Positions 32,929 through 42,291 of a stretch of 64,000 nucleotides of DNA are shown here, piece by piece. The notes beneath the pieces were generated by a model. The model was not told the DNA's origin and ran no database searches. It saw only the letters and a program-made list of their open reading frames with translations. Source of the DNA: Gracilaria vermiculophylla (Eukaryota > Rhodophyta > Florideophyceae > Gracilariales > Gracilariaceae); the NCBI GenBank assembly GCA_019155205.2, contig JAHNZQ020003149.1:269201-333200 (forward strand). Reading direction: 5' to 3'. Made by a program: the position numbers and the translations under genes. Position 1 is the first letter of the stretch; every line of letters begins with the position of its first letter.

Positions 32929-34443
32929 TCAAGTAGCAGGCAAAACTTTGTACGGATTGCAGATACCATTTTCATCAAAGATGGACTTTACAGTCCGCAT
33001 TATATCCACGGCAACGTCACCTTTTGAATATCCAATCGCTTCGGCCTTCATAACTCCAAGACCATGTTCCGCGCTGATGCTGCCTCCAACACTAGAAACA
33101 AATTCATAAACCCACGGCTCTAAGCGCTCCTTTGCGATAACTTTTTGCGCGCTGTCTTGTACCGCAACGTTCAAATGGAGGTTTTCATCCCCAATATGAC
33201 CCCAACCACAAACTTGAACGGAAGTGAGGTCCTCTACACGCTTCTTGGCCGTATCAATCATCTTGTGGAAATGCGCGACGGGTACACTGACGTCGTACTT
33301 CAGCGTTGCGGCTGAACCGGCTTTAAGAACAGCTTCTGGTAAACTTTCTCGTAACTCCCAAAGTTCATTACTTTGTGTTTCGCTCTCGGCTATGACACCG
33401 TCGGAAACCAGATCTCCTTCAAAAGCTGCTTCGAGAAATCCTTCCAATTTCTCCCGATTGTGTTCGGAGTTACTCCCAGCACACTCAATTAGTACAAGTG
33501 AATGTTGAGGGTCATGGGGAATGCCAAGAGGGTCAGATACATGGGATAGATGAGTGTCTGCCATTCGTACACTGGATGCATCCATGAATTCAATTGCAGA
33601 AAGAACTTCGCCCAACGACTGCTTTGCTAATCGTAACAACGGTGGAATATGATCTGATTTGGTCACGTGCACAATCATGGTATCAATCGAGGAACTCTTC
33701 ATTGGACATGCAATGGCCAGCCGTGTTATGACACCAAGAGTTCCCTCAGCGCCAATCATAAGTTGCTTTAGATCATACCCGGTGTTATCTTTTCTAATGC
33801 GGCTCATGGTATCTAACACGCGCCCATCCGGCAAAACAGCTTCCAATCCAACGACACTGGATCGCAGAGGGCCGTATCGCACAAATCTAGAACCTCCAGC
33901 ATTTGTTGCGACGTTACCGCCAATCTGACAGCTTCCTTTAGCGCCTAGATCAAGAGGTACGCGATATCCAGCAGCTCCGACGTAATTGTCCAGCGCTTCC
34001 AGAACGACCCCGGCTTGAGCCGTAACTACGCCAGAGTTCTCATCAAAGCTTTCGATCTGGTTCATTGCTGAAAGTGACAGTATCAATTCGTCGAACACCG
34101 GGACGCTGCCCCCTACGAGGCCAGTGTTACCACCCTGCGGAACCACAGCAATCTGATTCGTATTGCAATACTGCATGATTTTGGATACCTGCTCGGTGGT
34201 GGATGGTTTGAGTGCAACAGTACTAGCGCCATGAAAGCGGTTCATCCAATCGACATTGAACGGTTCCAAATCGTCTTGATTGGTGATCACAGCAGAGTCC
34301 CCCAATATCTCTCGGAAAACACTAATGTCCGAGGCTGATATCTGTTTAAAACGATTGTCTCGATGAATGGCAGGTTGTGCTAGAGACCTAGCAAGACGGA
34401 GCGGGTGCCGCAAACGCCTGAGCGGGAGGGCGGAGCGAATCAT
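32929..34443 (-). CDS. D2HGDH: D-2-hydroxyglutarate dehydrogenase, mitochondrial
   Basis: An FAD enzyme that oxidises D-2-hydroxyglutarate to 2-oxoglutarate and passes electrons toward the respiratory chain; in plants it also serves lysine and chlorophyll breakdown. The 504-residue frame is intact and close to the family length (about 520). Residues 1-30 are Arg/Leu rich without acids, a typical mitochondrial presequence. The FAD-binding PCMH domain spans ~65-245 (VVPQGGNTGLVGGSVP; GGNVATNAGGSRFVRYG). The C-terminal oxidase domain carries GWGHIGDENLHLNV, the metal-binding His motif of the subgroup (the family usually reads HxGDGNxH), and SAEHGLGVMKAE. It ends in CNPYKVLP as expected. No intron. 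The ATG at 34443 is the first in frame. Confidence 0.95.
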   Translation of the reverse strand: MIRSALPLRRLRHPLRLARSLAQPAIHRDNRFKQISASDISVFREILGDSAVITNQDDLEPFNVDWMNRFHGASTVALKPSTTEQVSKIMQYCNTNQIAVVPQGGNTGLVGGSVPVFDELILSLSAMNQIESFDENSGVVTAQAGVVLEALDNYVGAAGYRVPLDLGAKGSCQIGGNVATNAGGSRFVRYGPLRSSVVGLEAVLPDGRVLDTMSRIRKDNTGYDLKQLMIGAEGTLGVITRLAIACPMKSSSIDTMIVHVTKSDHIPPLLRLAKQSLGEVLSAIEFMDASSVRMADTHLSHVSDPLGIPHDPQHSLVLIECAGSNSEHNREKLEGFLEAAFEGDLVSDGVIAESETQSNELWELRESLPEAVLKAGSAATLKYDVSVPVAHFHKMIDTAKKRVEDLTSVQVCGWGHIGDENLHLNVAVQDSAQKVIAKERLEPWVYEFVSSVGGSISAEHGLGVMKAEAIGYSKGDVAVDIMRTVKSIFDENGICNPYKVLPAT

Positions 34444-34650
34444 TTTGCATGAAGGGGTAAGCAGAACAAAAAGTAATTACCACGGTTCCTCTCTGCAAGG
34501 CAATGCCAAGCAGAAGACGCTGAAGTACGTCGCAGGGATTATGAAGGTATCTCCGTGAGAGAAAACTGAGACATCAACAGCCTCTGGGAGAAATCAAAGT
34601 ACAAGTTGCTTTTAAATAAAATTGATTACCACCTTTTTTGCAAGCAAGGA

Positions 34651-34723
34651 AGCATCGTGGCGCAGTGGTTAGCGTGCTGGGCCCATAACCCAGCGGTCCT
34701 GGGATCGAAACCCAGCGATGCTA
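34651..34723 (+). tRNA. Initiator tRNA-Met (CAT)
   Basis: A 73-base cloverleaf: acceptor AGCATCG/CGATGCT with discriminator A, anticodon stem CTGGG/CCCAG with loop CCCATAA (CAT at 34684-34686), and T-arm CTGGG/CCCAG with loop ATCGAAA. Three features mark it as the eukaryotic initiator rather than elongator: the A1-U72 pair, the AUCG T-loop in place of TUC, and the GC pairs before the anticodon loop with C33. There is no intron. It is used for translation start and, by sequence match, as primer by LTR elements in this window. Confidence 0.97.
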
Positions 34724-34738
34724 GTGAGGCAATTACTA

Positions 34739-34743
34739 TTTTT
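34739..34743 (+). terminator. RNA polymerase III terminator of the tRNA
   Basis: TTTTT, 15 bases after the tRNA, the normal Pol III stop signal. Confidence 0.8.
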
Positions 34744-35056
34744 GAGTTTCTACGCTCTGCCCCCTGGCACACGTAACGTTCGTTGACAAGGGAATAGCTA
34801 GATTCGGATAACTTCTTGTAAAGGAGAGAAAATCAAGTTCGCATTTATCCCATGGAGGGAGATAAGTTCCCTCGCATCACTCTTACATCAATAGAAGTGA
34901 TTTGCAAAAAAGTTTCTCTTTCTCTTATTCTAGTTATGTACTCTAGCGAATACTATTCCTTTGATATTCACCATGGCTCGGACACACGGTACGGGGGGGT
35001 CACCCTTCGTGCAAACGAGGTCGAAAAACACCGAGAACACCATCATCATTTTTCTT
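34744..35056. other. Spacer
   Basis: Nothing recognised between the tRNA and the end of the bestrophin-like gene. Confidence 0.5.
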
Positions 35057-36402
35057 CTACCAATAGCAGAACAAATCTGACATTGCGCCTTCATCGACAT
35101 CATCTTGGTTGCCAAAGTTTTCGTAACCATGCTCTGCCTCTAGTTCGTTGTGGCCTGCGGCGGCGTTTTTTAACCACGAGCGCCAACTTTCCATGACCGT
35201 ATCCTTCAAGTATGTATGAAATTTGAACAGTCTCAAATCAGATCCTTGATATCCAAAAGGATTTTCAACTTCCACAGCCAGCATCTCGAGCGACATCAAA
35301 GAGTATGCTATCACCCAGAAAACCGGGATCGTTGCAAAACCCATTTGCTCAACAAGCGCCAGAGGTAATGTCGTGAGATATGTCATTAGCAATAGGCGAA
35401 GATGAACCACGTATGCGAATCCCATAGGATTCAGATTGATGCGTTCTATTTCGCTGTATGGAGAATATAGACCGAGAAGCTCACTATGCAATTTGTAGTA
35501 AATCTTCGGATGCAAGTTACTGCAGTACGTTTGCAACATTTGGCCAACTGTTTCCAGAACGAATAGAGGGCGAGACACAGACACTCGGATTTGATGCATA
35601 TCGTTTTCCGTCAAAATCTTTTCCAATTCTTCCTCTTCTATCCAGATGAAATCAAATCGCTAACGAGGTTAGACCTTGTCTCCAAAATCATGGCTGTCGG
35701 GAACTTAAAAATTCTGCATGTACGTACTAAATTCACGGTCCCTGCGCACATCTGCGGTCAATGCGTAGGGGAAGGCAATAAGATGAGCTAAAATCCGCGC
35801 CCTGTGTTCCTTTGATACGTCATCGCGCTGTAAAACATCCAAAAACAGATATACAAAGCATCTCACTCGAGTCTGAATATGATAAAACGCTTTTTGACCA
35901 GAGACATAGTTCTTGTAGCTCTGTCCCGTGCGAAACGACATTAACAAGAACAGGATGAAACCAATGTATGCATGGGGCTGGGTTCCTAAAGCGAGGCGTG
36001 AACACCAGGCTCGGCAGGTTCGATCCTCGTCCTTTGGAACGCCGATTATGTCAGAGAGAACTACGAGCAGCGTGCCTAACGCACAGGTGACATAAAACGC
36101 ACTACTAATCGTTGGGCGGCCCTTGATGACTAACAAAGTTCTGCGCCAATCGAACGCTTTTGTCGTCATCGATTCAAATGTGGTTCTCAATTTCAAGAGT
36201 CAGAACACCACTGAGGGCACCAGAAGCGGATGACGAGAAACTTACGATTGTATTCAATCTGCGCATTGCGCTTTAATCTTTTTCCTGGGGGTCCTAGTGC
36301 AGGCGCTGCTGCATCCTCGCCATCCGCGCTTATCGTTACGTAAGATTCACTCGGGCTAACTTCCTCTCCGCCAGCGGCAGTATTGTTTGCTGTGTCGTCC
36401 AT
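35057..36402 (-). CDS. Bestrophin-like anion channel, three predicted exons
   Basis: A member of the bestrophin/UPF0187 family, which forms pentameric chloride or bicarbonate channels; algal and plant members sit in thylakoid or plasma membranes. My model has exons at 36402-36246, 36156-35728 and 35637-35057, giving 388 residues. Intron 1 (89 nt) starts GTAAGT, intron 2 (90 nt) GTACGT, both are phase 1 and end in AG, and joining restores continuous family sequence (IEYN-FDWRRTLLVIKGRP and RDREF-EEELEKILTEND). Family blocks include GFILFLLMSFRTGQSYKNY, AHLIAFPYAL and EVENPFGYQGSDL, the last being the C-terminal signature. Four hydrophobic stretches are visible. Without splicing, stops separate the pieces, so the alternative is a decayed gene. 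Confidence 0.8.
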
Positions 36403-37610
36403 GCTTGTTCGAGAGCCAAAAGGTCTTGATGTTTTCTAGGGCAGAATTCGTCGATATCGTACTCTGAAAGTCGGAATGCCTTTATGAGAATCGAAGTATG
36501 GGTTTGGTGACGATGTGGAGATTGGCCGTTTGCCTTCCTCGTAGCCTCCACTAGGCAGTCACATAGAAGGGCGTCGAGTCCCCTATTATCGTCATCTCCT
36601 GACACACCTGAGAGGTGTAAATGTACTCAGTGACACACATCTGCCCTGCGTTGCGGCAAGTCAGATACGCCGCCCCTTCTGAGCTGCAACTGGTCAAACA
36701 CAACAGATGAAACCCTTTGTTCGTAATAAAATATGGGGCGGTTCACTGTCTCGAGATGATTCCGCAGAAATTGCTTCTGGCGTTTTGCTTCGAGTAGCAG
36801 ACATGCTCCCGCCGTTCTTGCAACGGTACAGGCGTTGTTCACAGAACTGCGTTAGACCCAGTACACAAATCATTAGAGCCCCTCCGCACCGCCATATCTT
36901 CAGGGCGATTTTTTACTAAATCCGCAGTAGATTGCGCTATCTTTGAGGAACGAACACATCTTCACGGTTCATGGCTTCACATGCGGCAACGCGAATAAAC
37001 CAGCTCTAAACACGGGCCGAAAACTCACTAATCACAGTTGAGTGTGACGGAGTCGAGTCGGGCCGCTGCGGTGATTCCAAAGTATCTTGAGACAGATAAG
37101 TCCGGCAATGGTCGGAACCCACACTTACCGAAGAATCATGATCCAGTTGTTTGTAATGATGCGTATCCCCGCGAAGGCGAGGCTTTGCCCCCTTTGCCGA
37201 AAACATCCACATCGTAGAAACCTCTGGCCAAACCGGCTTCATCTTCTCTGCTGAATAAATACCGAGTTTGCGACGTTTGCCAATGTTCGACGAAGCGAAA
37301 GGGGCGGAATATAAAGTAGGCGCTGATTTGAGCCCATCATGTGGTTTACGGTCATTGAAGTCGCACGACCGAAATGCTCCAAAGAATTCCTTTTTGCCGG
37401 CGCCACGCAACCAGCGCACCATCGCTGAGCTTCTCCGTCCCCCTCGCTCATGCGCCCAAGAGTAGTGAGGTATACTTGTCACGCTTGCTCACTGCATTCC
37501 GCACATGATAGATGTATTGTTTTCAGGTTCTTCATTTACTACAAGTCTTGATTAAGCCGCTGTGCTGCCGTCACCGCACAGTGCACAGTGCAGGGGCTGT
37601 TATCAAGCTC
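36403..37610. other. Spacer with weak minus-strand frames
   Basis: A frame at 37006-37482 (158 codons, Ser/Lys/Arg rich, beginning with GTG) could be a 3'-terminal exon or chance. A frame at 36336-36605 overlaps the bestrophin start in another phase. No motif is recognised in either. Confidence 0.3.
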
Positions 37611-38963
37611 TCAAACAGACGTTGTTGCGACGGCAGCACGCTTTACCGGATGGGTGCAGAACCAGAAGCTGTAAGCCGCTCTGGAGCACACCAGAAATGG
37701 GTATATGTACAATAATGTGCTCTTCTCCACAATGTCAACAATGACGAAAATAACTAAAACCATTCGCTTCGGCTTTAGAGACATCGCCGCCCAAAATCGC
37801 TGCTGCCAATTCCCCTTTACGCAATAATAAGCACTGTTGCACAAATCTCCGCCGTCAACCATGACACGTCCCCCAGGAAGTAGGTGAGTGAAATTTCTGC
37901 GACTTGCGGAGACAGCGTCATATAACTTGCGCGAAAATGATGCAGTGAGCACATACAGAGGCAACACAAACAGCAACAACACCAACGTAACACGAAAGTC
38001 GGTCACAGAATTGAACATGCCACGCGCCATCTTCCCGGCCACAGGCGTATCACAGAGGTAGACAACAACGAGGACGACTATAACCATCCACACGGCGTTG
38101 CGGATGATAAACTCGTACTGACACGCGAAGCGACCAAGGTTGGCGATGTCAGTCTTGTGGCGAGCGGCGCCTTTGATGTGCCAGCCGAGGAAGCCGTTCG
38201 GTCTCCCAGTGGTTTTGCCTGGATGCTTGTGTTCGCATACACCGAGAAGAGCTCTCTGCTCGGAAAAGAAGTCTTTTGAGGGCTTGTATCGCTTGTTCCA
38301 CTGCATGGCAATCTTTCTAGAGATGTTGCTAACGCGCCACGCGTGAAAACCGGAATTGAGCGACCACATGCCATGCTGATACACCACGTGCATGGTCTTA
38401 GGAATCTTTCTTCGCAAACGAGTTTCCAACACAGGTTTGGAATGTATGTAAGCGTCTGTGTCAGAGTACACAACCCAGGACGACTTTGTGCAGCGTTTTA
38501 GCGCGAAGCGGATGATAGATATCCGTGCCCAGTTCATCTTTTGGGGGCTGTACTTGCGGGTGGGAACCGCGTACAGGTCGTAGTGATGAAGCAAACGGCG
38601 GCGCGAATCAACGCCAACGTACACTATGGGCTGACGGCACTGGCCCGCGATCCGGACAGAGATGTTAGAAGTAGAGTCAACAAGAATATCGGTCCGATCC
38701 CCGGTGAACATTGACGTGTGCCTCAAGAGAGAAGCGAAATGCAAGAGAGAAGTGAAAGATATAACAACAAGCGTTAGCAAGGAAACGTACACCCTGCTGA
38801 TCGCCAGTTTGCCTGGATGGTTACATTTTTTTCGCGCATTGTCGCAACACGATGTACTGGGGGTGTTAGAAAATCCGCGGGCGGTCGCCGCAACTTCAGA
38901 ACAGATATATATATGTATGCGTACGATGGCGTATAGAACCGAGCATGGCTCGAAGATGGGCAC
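37611..38963 (-). CDS. Glycosyltransferase-like membrane protein
   Basis: About 450 codons. A single hydrophobic segment near 58-80 (VYVSLLTLVVISFTSLLHFA) would anchor it as a type II Golgi protein. Residues 112-245 look like a GT-A glycosyltransferase: SSWVVYSDTDAYIH holds a D-x-D metal/sugar-nucleotide motif at ~168-170, followed by YQHGMWSLNSGFHAWRVSN, similar in layout to the GMA12/MNN10 (GT34) pattern 'D.DA.I ... NSG.....'. Unusually, three further hydrophobic segments follow (~288-308, ~325-345, ~402-425). No ATG occurs before the anchor (the frame opens with GTG), so a 5' exon is probably missing. Family placement is tentative; it could act in cell-wall or glycoprotein glycan synthesis. 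Confidence 0.6.
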   Translation of the reverse strand: MPIFEPCSVLYAIVRIHIYICSEVAATARGFSNTPSTSCCDNARKKCNHPGKLAISRVYVSLLTLVVISFTSLLHFASLLRHTSMFTGDRTDILVDSTSNISVRIAGQCRQPIVYVGVDSRRRLLHHYDLYAVPTRKYSPQKMNWARISIIRFALKRCTKSSWVVYSDTDAYIHSKPVLETRLRRKIPKTMHVVYQHGMWSLNSGFHAWRVSNISRKIAMQWNKRYKPSKDFFSEQRALLGVCEHKHPGKTTGRPNGFLGWHIKGAARHKTDIANLGRFACQYEFIIRNAVWMVIVVLVVVYLCDTPVAGKMARGMFNSVTDFRVTLVLLLFVLPLYVLTASFSRKLYDAVSASRRNFTHLLPGGRVMVDGGDLCNSAYYCVKGNWQQRFWAAMSLKPKRMVLVIFVIVDIVEKSTLLYIYPFLVCSRAAYSFWFCTHPVKRAAVATTSV

Positions 38964-39403
38964 AGTGGGACTTCACATGTTCCATGAGCGAATGAGATGA
39001 GCGTCTCTCATTTGAGACCACAGGAAACTCAACTGCTACTGAGGAACAATCTTGCACCATCGACATTGCTCTAAGAATGATCCGTGGAACGATGAGCAGT
39101 TCAACATATAATTAAGGCTTCCCAACGACATCCTTTGGCCCCTGACGCACTCGTGTAAGCCGGGTTTGCATACTTGCGTATTTCTGAATCATGGCGCTCC
39201 TCATGGCTCGAAAACTACGCTTTTTTTCGTCACCGCAAAGGACTACTTTTGTGTTCTGCCTTTTGGTGTCACATCTCCGACGAGTCTTTGACTCATATGC
39301 GCCTCGTGTATCGCAAATTGTGACGAAGTGCACAAGTCTCTTGCTATAGAGATTGACCTAGAGCATAAGCAAAGTATAATGAAACATTTCAGGCCGTATT
39401 TTG
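38964..39403. other. Spacer
   Basis: Upstream region of the glycosyltransferase-like gene; no gene seen. Confidence 0.4.
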
Positions 39404-39766
39404 ATGTTGCATGACATCTGTTTCACAATTTCACCACTGGCACGGCTTTTCCCACCAAAGCAATTTATGAGAAAACATGAATACTTAATGGCTGAAGACC
39501 ACGGCTGGAGTTGCTCGGGCATAGTGACCTCTGCTGGACTAGACGTAGTCCACACGACGTACGGAATGGGGAGCAAGCGCAGAGCAGATGTCGTCAAGTG
39601 TTTCTTTGGGACACCTCTGGTCCACGCCTGCTACCCAAGTATGACATCCCGTTTCCTTGCTAAAACGGAAAACTACTACTCGTCGACACGACCGGCGCGT
39701 AAAATGGACGTGATGGCTCGCTACATGTTCTCTAACCACTGCGACGCGTCAAATGCTGATCTCTGA
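39404..39766 (+). CDS. Hypothetical protein, 120 residues
   Basis: Open from ATG to stop with mixed, globular-looking composition (EDHGWSCSGIVTSAGLDVVH; KCFFGTPLVHACYP; ARYMFSNHCDAS). No transmembrane segment or signal peptide. I do not recognise a family. It faces away from the glycosyltransferase-like gene, 440 bases from it. It may be a fragment or one exon. Confidence 0.35.
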   Translation: MLHDICFTISPLARLFPPKQFMRKHEYLMAEDHGWSCSGIVTSAGLDVVHTTYGMGSKRRADVVKCFFGTPLVHACYPSMTSRFLAKTENYYSSTRPARKMDVMARYMFSNHCDASNADL

Positions 39767-40019
39767 TGCCATGTTATGAAAATAAGAGTAGACGTAACGC
39801 TTTACAGCTTTTCGTCGCAGGTAATGGTACGCAGGCCCGGGCTCTGATGACTGGAGACCCCTAAACAGTATATCGGTACTACGTGCTTTCCAAAAAGTGG
39901 TGCGCAGAAGCGGCGCAACGGTCTAAATCGAACCAAAGCGGCCAACAGCGAGGTACAAGTTGCGATTCAAAGCGCAACTACACGCAAAAGTGTGGTGCGG
40001 AGGCGGGCTCACAGCGCCG
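39767..40019. other. Spacer
   Basis: 3' flank of the sterol desaturase; no gene seen. Confidence 0.4.
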
Positions 40020-40883
40020 CTACGCGTCCTTTCCGTAAACCTGCTTTTCTGTCAGGGCGGGTGCCCCGGACTTTTTCCACTGCTTGGGGTCACGAAAGGT
40101 ACCGCAAAGCTTGTCCCACAGAGTGGTGTACTGACCGTAATTGGATCTGAAAGTTGTGTGGTGTATGGTGTGATGTGCGGCTCCATTTACGCCCGGAATT
40201 CCCCACGTAAATCGATCGTGGATGTTTATTGTCCACCACGAAACAACGACAAGTGAAATGAGATGGACTGCCGAATGAAACGGTAACAAGAAGATGAAGA
40301 TTTGGTAGGCAATGCCTTGGGCGTAGCCATCCAAGGGGTGGAAAGCGAATGCCGCAAACGGAGTGGTGTTAATGAAGGAATGGTGACGCTTATGGATGTA
40401 TTTGTAGATTGACGGATGATGCAGACCTCTATGAACAAAGTAGATGATGCAGTCGCTAAAAGCGAGAAAGAGAAGTGGGGAAACGACAAGGTATATGTAA
40501 CCATACTGGGAGGCATCATAGTAAACCTTACTATACCCAAGCTGAACCATGACTTCAACAGGGGTGCTCAGACCTGCCATCAAAGCAAGCGAAGTAACAC
40601 TCGTGGTAATCTCTCTTCTGAGCTCCGTGGTTTGCAAGTAGCCCTTCGGAAGGCTGTGGCGTCCAAAAATGTGAAAGTACAAAACATAGTCCAAAGAAGC
40701 AAAAATGAAGTACACAAGAAGCGAGCCGATGTAGAGAAAGAACCAGGTGATAAACATACGGCGCAGTAGGGACAAAGGGTGGTCAGATGGAATGATATGA
40801 TTGAAGATTTTGTCGTTGAGCATGTACACCATGGAGTGTGCATTGAGGTCGGATAGACGCGCAACAATGCCTAGCGCCTCCAT
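40020..40883 (-). CDS. SC5D: Sterol C5(6)-desaturase (lathosterol oxidase)
   Basis: An ER membrane di-iron enzyme that introduces the C5 double bond into delta7-sterols (lathosterol to 7-dehydrocholesterol, or the plant/fungal equivalents). The protein is 287 residues from the ATG at 40883; the frame extends further upstream without an ATG, so this start is chosen. All three His boxes are present: HRGLHH (151-156), HKRHH (164-168) and HHTIHH (237-242). Flanking text TTPFAAFAFHPLDGYAQ and NYGQYTTLWDKLCGTFRDP is diagnostic for the C5-desaturase branch rather than C4-methyl oxidase. Hydrophobic segments lie at ~44-72, ~93-116, ~128-149 and ~192-215. The next sterol enzyme gene, DHCR7, lies 4.4 kb to the right. 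A decayed copy adjoins it. Confidence 0.93.
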   Translation of the reverse strand: MEALGIVARLSDLNAHSMVYMLNDKIFNHIIPSDHPLSLLRRMFITWFFLYIGSLLVYFIFASLDYVLYFHIFGRHSLPKGYLQTTELRREITTSVTSLALMAGLSTPVEVMVQLGYSKVYYDASQYGYIYLVVSPLLFLAFSDCIIYFVHRGLHHPSIYKYIHKRHHSFINTTPFAAFAFHPLDGYAQGIAYQIFIFLLPFHSAVHLISLVVVSWWTINIHDRFTWGIPGVNGAAHHTIHHTTFRSNYGQYTTLWDKLCGTFRDPKQWKKSGAPALTEKQVYGKDA

Positions 40884-41427
40884 GTTGAAGGGGGCCGGTT
40901 GCAGACAGTTGCAGAAACGGAGTGGAGGGGTGCCGGCCGTGATGCGAGCGGAATGGGGAGACGGACGGAGAACGGGGGGTGGACGCAAATAGACGTGGCC
41001 ACTACATGCCAATGAAAATTTGTGTGTAAAAGATGCGGTGCCGGAGCACAATTAATTTTGGCGGATAAAAATGTGAAATTGAGCTCAGTTTTGTTGACGT
41101 GGCCACCGCTACACGGTGTGCCTTGGCATTGGCGCGCCGTGGCTGTGCCTCCACGCTGGAAGAAAGAAGAAAAAAAAACCGCTTCTTGGGCCACTCGAAT
41201 CTGTCACATAGCGTGACTCGGGCGTCGGCGGGCTTGTTCTCGACGTCATCGCCGCCAAGCTGAGCTTCTGTTAGTGAGATGCGCCTTAAAACTGCAACCA
41301 AATTTGGGTCCTTCTTTGCAAAAGTCGCCAGCATTGTTCGCTAGCCTCACCATGTACGCGCTAGCAAAACTGCTTTGGGTTGATTTCATTCCCCCCCGTC
41401 CCCACGCGCTTTGACGTCTGCGGAACA

Positions 41428-42291
41428 GCGCCGCTCAAAGGCACTACGCGGCTTTTCCGTACCGTTTTTTCTCAGTGAACGAGATGGACCCCGATTCCCT
41501 CCGTTGCTTCAGCTCCCGCAAGGTACCATAAAGCTTATCCCAAAACGTCGTGAACGGGCCATCGTTATACTTGAAAGCCATTCACGCCTGCCATTCACCA
41601 CGAAAATCGATCGTGAACGTTAATGTTCCAAAACGTGATCATCAAAAGCGAAACCAGGCAAGCTGTCGCGTGGAACGGTACCACAAAGAAGAACACGTGG
41701 TACACAAAGCGCTGGCTGCAAGCGTCGAATGGATCGAAAGCAAGAGCTGCAATCGGGGTGGTGTTGATGAACGAATGAGGCGTTTATGAATGTGCTTGTA
41801 CACGAGCGGATAATGCAAGCTTTTGTGCTCAAATTACGTGATGAAATCCGTGACGGCAAGGAAAAAAGCGGAGAAACGATAAGATACGCGTATGTTGCTG
41901 CGCCCAAGCTGAACCTCACTTGAATGGGTGTGTTTAAAAATGTCACCCCATCAAAGAAAGTGACGCTTGTTAGCATCTCTCTCCAGATTTCGGTATCTTT
42001 CTGTTGCCATCACGGAAAGCTTTGGTGCCCAGTAGAAAAAATGGTGCAGGAAAACATCGTAAGGTAAATTAGGAGCGGGCCGACGTAAAGAGAGACGGGA
42101 CCAAGTGCGACTCTCTTTTGTACTGATTTGTTGAGGTGACGCAAAGCTCTTTGTCCGAGAAGACAAACGGTTAGCACTATTGTTGTATAAGCGGTGTGAG
42201 CTTGACGGGACTGCTCTACACGCAGGGGTTCTTTGGTAGGGACATGGCGATTGGTCCAACTATTTACATTATGTGCCATTCTGCAAAGCAC
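41428..42291 (-). pseudogene. Decayed tandem copy of sterol C5-desaturase
   Basis: The same strand as SC5D and 0.5 kb upstream of it. Matching blocks, in shifting frames, are LGPVSLYVGPLLIYL (functional: FFLYIGSLLVYF), TSVTFFDGVTFLNTPIQV (TSVTSLALMAGLSTPVEV), AYLIVSPLF (YIYLVVSPLLF), STFINASFVHQHH (the HKRHH region) and the 3' end around CCATAAAGCTTATCCCA versus CCGCAAAGCTTGTCCCA. His boxes are partly lost and no open frame spans it. It is a tandem duplicate that has lost function. Confidence 0.8.

Noticed and set aside
35638..35727. Bestrophin gene as pseudogene because of stops at this point
   Set aside because: The two open parts are in the same frame and a GTACGT...AG intron in matching phase removes all stops; a second intron of equal size repairs the other break. 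Kept as an intron model, though not proven.
37006..37482. A 158-codon minus-strand frame after the glycosyltransferase-like gene
   Set aside because: Begins with GTG, Ser/Arg rich, no motif; mentioned only in the spacer entry.
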